Source: an uncultured Anaerolineae bacterium
GTDB taxonomy: Bacteria > Chloroflexota > Anaerolineae > Anaerolineales > Villigracilaceae
Direction of reading: 5' to 3'
DNA length: 14,214 nucleotides
NCBI GenBank assembly: GCA_903854805.1
Contig: CAINXK010000394.1
Location: 1-14,214 of the forward strand
Of this stretch, positions 7,215 to 13,682 are shown one piece after another (positions within the stretch are counted from its first letter, which is position 1; every line of letters starts with the position of its first letter). The translations under genes were made by a program, and so were the position numbers. The notes under the pieces were generated by a model. That model was not told where the DNA came from, searched no databases, and worked only from the letters and a program-made list of their open reading frames with translations.

Positions 7215-7886
7215 CTATAACTTGATCTCCTGCCCAAAAAGGAGCTTTTCCTTTTCCTGCCCTTTACGCAATACCCAGGCATCACCCCGTACGATGCTGA
7301 TTTTCTTATTTTCAATGCGCAGATAAGCGTTATCCGCCATCAAAATGACCGGATTCGGCTGAAAAACGTGGAAATCGCTCAGCCACTCATCCGTCTCAAT
7401 CTCATCGTCATAATGAACGTACAGGTTGAATGGCATCAGGTTCAAGCCGGCAAAATGCGGCGTCTCGACCATGTTCATATCCTGCGATGTCAAGATATTC
7501 GGACCGCACATGATTGAACCAGCACTGAAACCCACCAAAGGCAGACCTGCCAGAATTTTTTTCCGCAGATAAGGCATCCAGCGACTGACGTTCAGGCGAT
7601 GAGCAAGTAAAAATGTATTTCCACCCGGAACGTACAACACATGCGCCCGGCGCACAATCTCCTCCATCTCGGAAAAGGTCATCGTTTCAGAGTTTAGAGT
7701 TCCAACACGCGCAAGACCCTTGAAAGCTTTTTCGGTAAAAGCCTGCCAGCCTTCCGAAAGACTGGCGAGTGGCAAATAAGCCACAAGTGGTTCATCGCGA
7801 CTTTCAAGATAAACCCGGCTGGCATCGATGATATTACGAATATCCCTGTCTCCAGGGCTGGAGAATAAATGCAGGTTAATTGGCAT
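7215..7886 (-). CDS. Peptidase E (S51 family dipeptidase-like)
   Basis: This 223-residue protein matches the S51 peptidase E family. E. coli PepE is an aspartyl dipeptidase with triad S120, D135, H157. The equivalent residues are visible here at almost the same numbers: S121 in GFSAGS (119-124), D136 in SQDMNMV and H158 in YVHYD. The oxyanion-side motif PGGNTF is at 87-92. The fold is class I glutamine-amidotransferase-like. It probably cleaves Asp-X dipeptides in the cytoplasm, although some S51 members process cyanophycin or act on other peptides. Its ATG lies eight bases after the tmk stop and has no clear ribosome site of its own, so translation is probably coupled to tmk. The C-terminal ~30 residues are less typical of the family. 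Confidence 0.88.
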   Translation of the reverse strand: MPINLHLFSSPGDRDIRNIIDASRVYLESRDEPLVAYLPLASLSEGWQAFTEKAFKGLARVGTLNSETMTFSEMEEIVRRAHVLYVPGGNTFLLAHRLNVSRWMPYLRKKILAGLPLVGFSAGSIMCGPNILTSQDMNMVETPHFAGLNLMPFNLYVHYDDEIETDEWLSDFHVFQPNPVILMADNAYLRIENKKISIVRGDAWVLRKGQEKEKLLFGQEIKL

Positions 7887-7894
7887 AGATCGTT

Positions 7895-8509
7895 TTAAAT
7901 CAGCTTCTCGAGGATTACCGCCCGTAATTCTTTTTGCACAAGCTCCCAGGCCTGGGCGGCATCCACAACCACCCAGCGCAGCGGTTCCTGCCTGATCAAC
8001 TCATGATAGCCGGCACGCACACGCTGGTGAAAATCAACGGTAAAAGCATCCAGGCGGTTCCATTCATCTTGCTTGCCTTTGCGCCCCAGGCCAATCTCAA
8101 CATCCAGATCGAGCAGGATGGTCAAATCAGGGCTCAGCCCGCCGGTGGCAAAGTGAATAACCTGGTGAAGTTCATCCAAGGGGATTGTCTGGTGCCCATA
8201 ACCCTGATAGGCAAGAGTAGAATCAAAATATCGGTCGCACAATACAACCTCGCCCGCTGCCAACCGGGGGCGCAGCACCTCTTCCACAATCTGGGCACGA
8301 GCCGCCTGGTAGAGCAGGGCTTCTGTGCGTGGATGCATTTCTGTATTTTTTAAATCATGAATCACATGTCGGACTTGCTCACCGATTGAGGTGCCACCGG
8401 GCTCTCGCGTAGTATAGACAACACACCCCTGCGCGGCGAGCCACTCAGACAGGGGCTTGATGTGGCTGGTTTTACCCGAACCTTCGGGACCTTCAAGCGT
8501 GATGAACAT
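7895..8509 (-). CDS. tmk: Thymidylate kinase
   Basis: This 204-residue protein is a complete thymidylate kinase, phosphorylating dTMP to dTDP for dTTP synthesis. It has the P-loop GPEGSGKTS at 7-15, the TREPGGT motif at 34-40, a DRYFDSTLAYQGYG block that includes the family's conserved DRY, and a LDLDVEIGLGRK stretch leading into the lid. The length is usual for the family. An AGGA ribosome site lies about six bases before the ATG. It sits 51 bases downstream of the R3H/AAA ATPase gene and 8 bases upstream of the peptidase E gene, so the three are most likely one operon. Confidence 0.97.
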   Translation of the reverse strand: MFITLEGPEGSGKTSHIKPLSEWLAAQGCVVYTTREPGGTSIGEQVRHVIHDLKNTEMHPRTEALLYQAARAQIVEEVLRPRLAAGEVVLCDRYFDSTLAYQGYGHQTIPLDELHQVIHFATGGLSPDLTILLDLDVEIGLGRKGKQDEWNRLDAFTVDFHQRVRAGYHELIRQEPLRWVVVDAAQAWELVQKELRAVILEKLI

Positions 8510-8560
8510 TAACGATCCTGGAAATAATTAGATAAGAAGACAAAAGCAGGGCACCGGACA

Positions 8561-10213
8561 CTAATCGCGGAAAATCCTGACATGCCGCCGTGGCTCTTTT
8601 CCATAAGAATGCGAAACTAAATCAACTTCACGTGCCATATCGTGCTGGATGCGCCGGACAACAGGGCTGGCAGGAGCCATATCCACAAAACGCTCGCCGT
8701 TCATCACCGCAGCGATGGCTTGCTGGGTTTCACTGCGTACATCATCACTCAGACTGGGAGGCAAAACCGCTTCGCCGCTGGGGATATTGAACAGGTCGGT
8801 CAGAAACTGCTCGATCTGGCTGACAGAATTCGCGCGCAACACGTAAATAGGCATACCACGCCGTTCAGCTTCGACGACTGTGGCCTGATGGTCACGATAA
8901 TAAGAACGCAAGGTGATAAGCGCCTCGGCTTCGTCAATGGTACGCACCACCACAGCTGGCACCCCAATACGTTTGGCGGATTGCATCAAACGATTGCGCG
9001 CCACTCCATAAGGATAAATCTTGACCGCCCGCAGCGGCTGTCGGACCAGAGACTCAGATTCACTTTCAGAAATAACTGGAACTGGCATGGCAGGGATTGC
9101 CCCACTGCGCAACCTGGCAGGGGCGACGGCTGGCCCGGTTTCAAAACTGGTCGTGTTCTGTGGAACGCGGCCGTAATCTATGCGCTGCCCAAGGTGGGGC
9201 GGCGTGGCTGCAGGGGCCTTTTCCACGTGGATCTTGCCATTTTCATCCCGAACGCGCAGCTCAGCGGGCAGAGGAAAACCGCGCAGAAAAGTATCCACAG
9301 ATTCGGTGATATCGACGTGAATGGCAAATTCATCCCGCGATTGGATCTCCACCAGCACATCGAATGTAGGAGGAGCACGACGCTCAAGCACGGTTTTCTG
9401 GGTACCGCGGCGACGAGCCTCTTCGTCAGAAAGAGTCACGGCTTCAATGCCACCGACCAGGTCGCTGAGGGTCGGGTTGAGCAGCAAGTTTTCAAGTGTT
9501 TTACCATGTGCTGTCCCAATCAATTGGACACCACGTTCAGCGATGGTGCGGGCGGCCTGGGCTTCCAGCTCACGCCCAATTTCATCGATGATGATCACTT
9601 CAGGGTTGTGGTTTTCAACCGCCTCGATCATAACTTCGTGCTGGTGTGTGGGCACCTTAACCTGCATTCGACGGGCATTACCGACTGCAGGGTGGGGTAC
9701 ATCACCATCTCCGCCAATTTCATTGGAAGTATCAACAATGATCACGCGGCGTTTTTCTGCCAATATCCGAGCTGCTTCGCGCAGGAGAGTGGTTTTGCCG
9801 ACACCAGGGCGACCCAGGATAAGAATGGATTTTCCAGATTCGACGATGTCTTGAATGATATCGATCGTTCCGTAGACAGCACGACCAACTCGTAAGGTCA
9901 ATCCGACCACGCTGCCGCGCCGATTACGGATGGCTGAAATACGATGCAGCGTACGCTCGAGTCCAGCGCGATTGTCAGTATCAAAATTGCCAATTTTTTC
10001 CACCACATGGTCAAGCTCATCACGGGTGATCTCCTTCTCGCGCAGAACAATTTCTTCATCGACATAGCGCGCGGTAGGGATACGGCCCAGATCCAGAATG
10101 ATCTCAATCAGCCGATCATAATTATTGAGTTTATGAACTGCTTTGACAATTGTTTCCGGCAAAATGCTCAGCAGGAGTTCAAGATCGTCCGTGATACGGC
10201 GTTGTTGGCTCAT
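8561..10213 (-). CDS. AAA-type ATPase with R3H domain (SpoIIIAA/Ycf45-like)
   Basis: This 550-residue protein has an N-terminal region with similarity to SpoIIIAA/Ycf45 (residues ~1-110), an ATPase core with Walker A GRPGVGKTT at 134-142 and Walker B EVIIIDEIG at 205-213, and a sensor-like LIGTAHG at 231-237. A proline- and serine-rich linker follows at about 315-395 (including SESESES). A small alpha/beta domain comes next (VKIYPYGVARNRLMQSAKR through MPIYVLRAN, ~400-470), and a C-terminal R3H-type nucleic-acid-binding module ends the protein (RRIQHDMAREVDLVSHSYG, ~520-540). R3H domains bind single-stranded nucleic acid; the role of this family is not established. The start has only a weak AGG about 11 bases upstream. 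It leads the tmk and peptidase E operon. Confidence 0.9.
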   Translation of the reverse strand: MSQQRRITDDLELLLSILPETIVKAVHKLNNYDRLIEIILDLGRIPTARYVDEEIVLREKEITRDELDHVVEKIGNFDTDNRAGLERTLHRISAIRNRRGSVVGLTLRVGRAVYGTIDIIQDIVESGKSILILGRPGVGKTTLLREAARILAEKRRVIIVDTSNEIGGDGDVPHPAVGNARRMQVKVPTHQHEVMIEAVENHNPEVIIIDEIGRELEAQAARTIAERGVQLIGTAHGKTLENLLLNPTLSDLVGGIEAVTLSDEEARRRGTQKTVLERRAPPTFDVLVEIQSRDEFAIHVDITESVDTFLRGFPLPAELRVRDENGKIHVEKAPAATPPHLGQRIDYGRVPQNTTSFETGPAVAPARLRSGAIPAMPVPVISESESESLVRQPLRAVKIYPYGVARNRLMQSAKRIGVPAVVVRTIDEAEALITLRSYYRDHQATVVEAERRGMPIYVLRANSVSQIEQFLTDLFNIPSGEAVLPPSLSDDVRSETQQAIAAVMNGERFVDMAPASPVVRRIQHDMAREVDLVSHSYGKEPRRHVRIFRD

Positions 10214-10363
10214 AAATTTTATACCTGTGAAATGGGGAGCTGGCTCCGCTTTTGGGATGGGTAAGGAAAACTAGGACAGCTTGAGCTGGCCAAGGAAAAC
10301 AACTTGCTAACAGAAGATTGATTGAAGAATTTACGCATGTCAAAAAACTGCCAGCCTGTATAT

Positions 10364-10369
10364 ATTATA
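10364..10369 (-). promoter_or_regulatory. Candidate -10 box for the R3H ATPase-tmk operon
   Basis: TATAAT on the - strand (ATTATA as written) lies about 150 bases upstream of the ATPase start, within a symmetrical GTATA-TAT-TATAC (10358-10370 region). No good -35 box is found at the right spacing, so confidence is low. Confidence 0.3.
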
Positions 10370-10397
10370 CGAGAAATACCCCTTGGCCCCAGAGTTC

Positions 10398-10440
10398 AAC
10401 CAGGCTGATCTGATGGAAAACTTATAAAGTCCAGCTGGTT
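10398..10440. repeat. Inverted repeat between the ATPase and the pdx-linked gene
   Basis: AACCAG-G-CTG (10398-10407) pairs with CAGCTGGTT (10432-10440): nine base pairs with one bulge and a 24-base loop. As read on the + strand it runs into TTTTT, the shape of a terminator, but no + strand gene precedes it. On the - strand, where the pdx operon ends, no T run follows. Confidence 0.3.
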
Positions 10441-10458
10441 TTTATGATCACCACCAGA

Positions 10459-11364
10459 TCAGGGGTGCGTTAGATGCGAAGGCTGGACACTGACACCGGC
10501 TGGCTGAGCAGCGCGAACAGTCTGCTCTTCCTTTACCATGCGGGCAAGGTGCTTGACCATAACCGCCTGCCGGGGAGCCGCCTTGCCACCCAGATCTTCA
10601 ATGACAGGCTCCAACCAGGCCTGGTATGAACGCACACACATATACACCGGGCGTCCACGCCGATCAGGCAGTTCGCTGAGCAGACTACTGAGTTTTTGGG
10701 CCACATCCTTAGCTTCCGGGTGGATCAGGGGTGTCAGCACAATCCCGTAGACTCCAGATACGATGTTAACGTAACAGCGTGAACTTTCAGCGCAGACCAT
10801 TCCAGATGCGCGCTTAGGAGCCGGTTCTATTGGTTGAAGCAAGGGTGGCACAATCTGGTGATAGAGCGACTGTACAGATGGCAGGTTCACAGATTGGGTA
10901 GGTGCCCAGTTTCCGGAACTTTCGGGGAGGCTGATGTTACTTACATCCCAAATACGCTGCCAGGCATAAACCGAAAACCCCGCCATTCGCAGCGCAGGAA
11001 AAACATCACTATTCTCTTCAGTTTCAGCCAGAACATGAAAAGCGCCCCACCGGCCGGCTTCTGCGCTGAGATGTTCGATCAGGGTGGGCAGCCCCGCATG
11101 AGTCATTTTTGAACTGGGGGCCAGATAAACCAGCCGGGCAAAAGCATCCCCGTTCGTCTGGATCACACCACCAAGCATTGTCGTCCCATTTTCCTGGCTG
11201 ACCGCCGTATAGAGATGGCGAGCGGGATTGAAATACGACATGAACCCGGCTGCCCCAAGCGGATTACCACGCGTTAAAAAGCGCTCAGAATCGAGACTGA
11301 CCGCTTCAGCGCGGTAATAATACAGTGTCGGAAGATCGAGCAAATCTAAAGGGCGGGGGGTCAT
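10459..11364 (-). CDS. Unrecognised protein with a GNAT-like N-terminal region, in the pdx operon
   Basis: I cannot assign a family to this protein. From the ATG at 11364 it has 301 residues and begins MTPRPLDLLDLPTLYYYRAE. An ATG at 11436 would extend it by 24 residues, but those codons would overlap the pdxT end and run through the hairpin at 11384-11423, so I prefer the internal start; its ribosome site (GGA) is weak. Residues about 35-150 resemble a GNAT acyltransferase fold: a FARLVYLAP strand, the LPTLIEHLSAEAGRWG helix, and the typical late ALRMAGFSVYAWQRIW. The acetyl-CoA pyrophosphate loop (Q/RxxGxG/A) is not obvious, so it may not be active. The second half (QSLYHQIVPPLLQP to YMCVRSYQAWLEPVIEDLGG) may be a second related domain. 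A role linked to PLP or the membrane is not supported by any motif. Confidence 0.75.
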   Translation of the reverse strand: MTPRPLDLLDLPTLYYYRAEAVSLDSERFLTRGNPLGAAGFMSYFNPARHLYTAVSQENGTTMLGGVIQTNGDAFARLVYLAPSSKMTHAGLPTLIEHLSAEAGRWGAFHVLAETEENSDVFPALRMAGFSVYAWQRIWDVSNISLPESSGNWAPTQSVNLPSVQSLYHQIVPPLLQPIEPAPKRASGMVCAESSRCYVNIVSGVYGIVLTPLIHPEAKDVAQKLSSLLSELPDRRGRPVYMCVRSYQAWLEPVIEDLGGKAAPRQAVMVKHLARMVKEEQTVRAAQPAGVSVQPSHLTHP

Positions 11365-11383
11365 CACTTTTTTCCGGTTAATG

Positions 11384-11423
11384 TTTGTCCCGTGCTCCCT
11401 TGTCAAACGGAACACGGGACAAA
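11384..11423 (-). other. Strong hairpin between pdxT and the downstream gene
   Basis: TTTGTCCCGTG (11384-11394) pairs perfectly with CACGGGACAAA (11413-11423). After one C-A mismatch the stem extends by TCC/GGA, leaving a 10-base loop. It starts three bases after the pdxT stop codon. On the - strand T-rich sequence lies before the stem and not after it, so this is not a normal intrinsic terminator. An RNA stability or processing element, or an attenuator, is possible. Confidence 0.7.
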
Positions 11424-11426
11424 AAA

Positions 11427-12005
11427 CTAACGGCACAAAGAAATAAAATACTCATGGAAACGGCTGTCACCCGTCAGTTCAGGATGAAATGAAGTCGCCA
11501 GCAGTTTATTTTCCTGGGCGGCCACAATGCGCCCATCTGCTAAAGCCGAGAGCACACGTGCAGTACCGCTTACTGAATCAATGATAGGCGCACGGATAAA
11601 AACAGCATGGTATGGCAAGGAACTATTTGTGGCCTGTTTGAGCGCTTCGATATCCAGATCTGCTTCGAAAGAATCAACCTGTGCGCCAAACGCATTTCTA
11701 AGAACGGTAATATCCATCATACCAAGCAAAGGCTGCTCACGCCTGGCGTCTTTTGAAAGAAAAATCGCACCCGCGCAAGTACCCCAAATAGCTTTGGACT
11801 TGCCAAATTCACGCAGTGGATCCATCAAACCATACGCCACTGCCAGCTTGCCAATCGTGGTGGATTCGCCGCCCGGCATGATCAAACCTTCCAACCCATC
11901 CAGGTGCGCCGGCAGGCGCACTTCGGCAGTCTCCACGCCCAGGCGGCGCAGCATCACAATGTGTTCGGCGAAATCGCCCTGGAGTGCAAGAACACCTATT
12001 TTCAT
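11427..12005 (-). CDS. pdxT: Pyridoxal 5'-phosphate synthase glutaminase subunit
   Basis: This 192-residue protein is PdxT, the glutaminase that supplies ammonia to PdxS in the deoxyxylulose-independent PLP pathway. It begins MKIGVLALQGDFAEH, carries PGGESTTIGK (44-53), the nucleophile C77 in WGTCAGAIFL, and the catalytic H174 and E176 in TSFHPELTGD, so the triad is complete. The length is normal. It acts in the cytoplasm as part of the PdxS12-PdxT12 complex. It follows pdxS by 41 bases, with a small hairpin in the gap and an AGGT ribosome site before the ATG. The gene after it is an unrecognised protein. Confidence 0.98.
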   Translation of the reverse strand: MKIGVLALQGDFAEHIVMLRRLGVETAEVRLPAHLDGLEGLIMPGGESTTIGKLAVAYGLMDPLREFGKSKAIWGTCAGAIFLSKDARREQPLLGMMDITVLRNAFGAQVDSFEADLDIEALKQATNSSLPYHAVFIRAPIIDSVSGTARVLSALADGRIVAAQENKLLATSFHPELTGDSRFHEYFISLCR

Positions 12006-12021
12006 ATTTTAATTACCTGCT

Positions 12022-12039
12022 GGCTGGAAATCGCCAGCC
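12022..12039 (-). other. Small hairpin in the pdxS-pdxT gap
   Basis: GGCTGG (12022-12027) pairs with CCAGCC (12034-12039) around a 6-base loop, between the pdxS stop and the pdxT start. No T run follows on the - strand, so it should not end transcription. It could adjust the pdxS to pdxT ratio. Confidence 0.4.
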
Positions 12040-12046
12040 TTTGCTT

Positions 12047-12934
12047 TTACCAGCCACGCCCGGCGATTTTATCACCTTCGGGCATCTGAGAAATGTTGCG
12101 ACCCACCATTGGCTCGCCAAGGTTTTTGCTAACTTCAGCCAGGATACCAGCGTCGCGGAAATGTGTGGTGGCTTTGACAATCGCCGCGGCACGTTTGGCC
12201 GGATCCCCGCTTTTAAAAATACCAGAGCCCACAAAGACACCATCCACACCTAGTTGCATCATCAGCGCCGCATCCGCCGGGGTGGCAATACCGCCCGCAG
12301 CAAAATTAACTACGGGAAGACGGCCCAACTCGCGCGTCTCTTTGACTAGTTCGTAGGGCGCACCAATATTCTTGGCATAGGCCATCAGCTCTTCTTCGGG
12401 CATATTCTGGATACGACGAATTTCGCCCAAGACAGTCCGAGCATGGCGCACAGCTTCAACAACATCACCAGTGCCTGCCTCTCCCTTGGTGCGCATCATG
12501 GCAGCGCCTTCGCCAATACGGCGCAGCGCCTCGCCCAGGTTGCGGCAACCACATACAAAGGGCACAGTAAATTTATGCTTCAAAATATGGTGCTCTTCAT
12601 CCGCCGGAGTTAATACTTCCGATTCGTCAATGTAATCCACTTTGAGCGATTCCAGTATCTGCGCTTCTACAAAGTGACCAATCCGGCATTTGGCCATAAC
12701 CGGGATGGACACAGATTCTTTAATCTTGATGATCAGCTCAGGGTCGCTCATACGTGCCACACCACCCTGTGCGCGAATATCCGCGGGCACACGCTCCAAC
12801 GCCATTACTGCGCACGCACCAGCATCTTCAGCGATCCTGGCCTGCTCTGGCGTCACGACATCCATAATCACGCCACCCTTGAGCATTTGCGCAAGTCCCT
12901 TCTTGACGGCAAACGTACCTGTAGTTGCTTCCAT
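12047..12934 (-). CDS. pdxS: Pyridoxal 5'-phosphate synthase synthase subunit
   Basis: This 295-residue protein is PdxS, which condenses ribose 5-phosphate, glyceraldehyde 3-phosphate and ammonia into PLP. Key residues are visible at the expected places: D25 in GGVIMDV, the imine-forming lysine K82 in VMAKCRIGH (K81 in B. subtilis), and K150 in [11 protein letters not shown]. The family signature [17 protein letters not shown] is also present. The C-terminus ends GDKIAGRGW, normal for the family. AGGAG lies about seven bases before the ATG. It is the first gene of the operon with pdxT and the unrecognised downstream gene. Confidence 0.98.
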   Translation of the reverse strand: MEATTGTFAVKKGLAQMLKGGVIMDVVTPEQARIAEDAGACAVMALERVPADIRAQGGVARMSDPELIIKIKESVSIPVMAKCRIGHFVEAQILESLKVDYIDESEVLTPADEEHHILKHKFTVPFVCGCRNLGEALRRIGEGAAMMRTKGEAGTGDVVEAVRHARTVLGEIRRIQNMPEEELMAYAKNIGAPYELVKETRELGRLPVVNFAAGGIATPADAALMMQLGVDGVFVGSGIFKSGDPAKRAAAIVKATTHFRDAGILAEVSKNLGEPMVGRNISQMPEGDKIAGRGW

Positions 12935-12967
12935 TGCACTTCTCCTTTAGTGAATAATTACGCCCGG

Positions 12968-12976
12968 ATTCTACCA
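12968..12976 (-). promoter_or_regulatory. Candidate extended -10 promoter of the pdx operon
   Basis: On the - strand TG-G-TAGAAT matches an extended -10 element, 34 bases before the pdxS start, giving a predicted leader of about 27 bases. The -35 region (CGCGAC) is poor, which fits reliance on the extended -10. Confidence 0.4.
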
Positions 12977-13046
12977 CGCCCGCAGGCTTAGTCGCGTTAG
13001 AGTTATTCTGCCTAATCACGAGAAAAGCCCGAGGTCCAATTCATGC

Positions 13047-13074
13047 TTGACTCTTCTGTGAACACAAGTACAAT
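13047..13074 (+). promoter_or_regulatory. Promoter of the GntR-type regulator gene
   Basis: TTGACT (13047-13052) and TACAAT (13069-13074) are close to the -35 and -10 consensus, with a 16-base spacer. The predicted start of transcription, near 13081, gives a leader of about 45 bases. The -10 box is the first of the TACAA repeats. Confidence 0.6.
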
Positions 13075-13099
13075 TAGTACAAAGATACAATTATACAAT
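13067..13099. repeat. Four TACAA direct repeats, candidate operator
   Basis: TACAA occurs at 13069, 13078, 13086 and 13094, a spacing of 9, 8 and 8 bases. The first pair shares AGTACAA-tt-AGTACAA and the second pair ATACAA-tt-ATACAA. The array overlaps the -10 box and the likely transcription start of the GntR gene, so it is well placed for autorepression. The last repeats read TATAAT on the opposite strand. Confidence 0.5.
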
Positions 13100-13124
13100 A
13101 GTCTGATTTATCCAAGGCTTGCTT

Positions 13125-13505
13125 ATGAATATAGCTATCGATCTGCGTTCAGCAAAACCAATCTATCTTCAACTTGTTGAAAAGATCAACCAACAAATTG
13201 CTAATGGAGACCTCAAAACAGGAGATCAGCTCCCGACGCTGCGCGCGCTGGCTTTGAAGCTGAGCATCAACTTTAATACCGTTTCACGCGCTTACCGCAT
13301 GCTGGACGAAGCGGGAATCATTTCGACCCAACAGGGACGCGGAACATATATTCTAGAAATGCCTCTACCAGAAAGTGCCGAACGCATCCGGCTTGAATCG
13401 ATGGATGCAATCACTAGAAATTATATCGACCAGGCACAAAGACTGGGATTCACTTTTGAACAGATCACCGAACGGATTCTTATTCAGTCCATGACTTTTG
13501 AATAA
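13125..13505 (+). CDS. GntR-family transcriptional regulator, YtrA type
   Basis: This 126-residue protein has an N-terminal winged-helix domain of the GntR family at about residues 5-75: KPIYLQLVEKINQQIANGDLKTGDQLPTLRALALKLSINFNTVSRAYRMLDEAGII followed by the wing QQGRGTYI. The remaining ~50 residues form a short helical tail, as in YtrA-type members, which lack a large effector domain. Such regulators usually repress their own operon, often with transport genes. The ATG at 13125 is chosen because AAGG lies seven bases upstream; a TTG two codons earlier has no better site. It is divergent from pdxS, but it is not the MocR/PdxR type that fuses GntR to an aminotransferase domain, so control of pdxST is only a possibility. 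Its likely operon partner is the broken SPFH gene downstream. Confidence 0.93.
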   Translation: MNIAIDLRSAKPIYLQLVEKINQQIANGDLKTGDQLPTLRALALKLSINFNTVSRAYRMLDEAGIISTQQGRGTYILEMPLPESAERIRLESMDAITRNYIDQAQRLGFTFEQITERILIQSMTFE

Positions 13506-13682
13506 AATCCAAAAACAGGAATCACGCTGAAGTTTATAGCACCCTTGACTTTCGGACCAGCTCGCTTCGGAATCGGGTTGGCACAGAAAAGATAGGCTGA
13601 ATGAAACGGCGAGAGATAAAATGGTCTCAAGAATGATTACTCTTTATTCAAAAACAGAAGAGTAAAATAGCCAATTAAATTA
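13506..13682 (+). other. Possible decayed coding remnant between the regulator and the SPFH pseudogene
   Basis: No intact gene is present. In the same frame as the regulator, just past its stop, 13506-13592 reads without a stop and encodes FIAPLTFGPARFGIGLA before TAG at 13593, with no ATG, so it could be a remnant or an old C-terminal extension. An 8-bp inverted repeat, TTACTCTT (13637-13644) with AAGAGTAA (13658-13665), follows. I cannot identify the source. Confidence 0.3.

Noticed and set aside
8642..9895. Long + strand open frame of 417 codons opposite the R3H ATPase gene
   Set aside because: It is the complement of a well-supported ATPase gene with Walker A and B motifs; its translation is rich in H, R and W and matches no family.
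10391..10404. GAGTTCAACC as a tRNA T-arm
   Set aside because: The closing C of the consensus is missing and no cloverleaf forms.
11384..11423. Hairpin as a normal intrinsic terminator of pdxT
   Set aside because: On the coding strand the T-rich tract precedes the stem and A-rich sequence follows it, opposite to what termination needs.
11365..11436. 24-residue N-terminal extension of the protein downstream of pdxT
   Set aside because: It would overlap the pdxT end and be encoded by the perfect 11-bp hairpin; the sequence after M25 looks like a natural N-terminus.
13119..13124. TTG at 13119 as the start of the GntR gene
   Set aside because: The AAGG ribosome site is seven bases from the ATG at 13125 and too close to the TTG.
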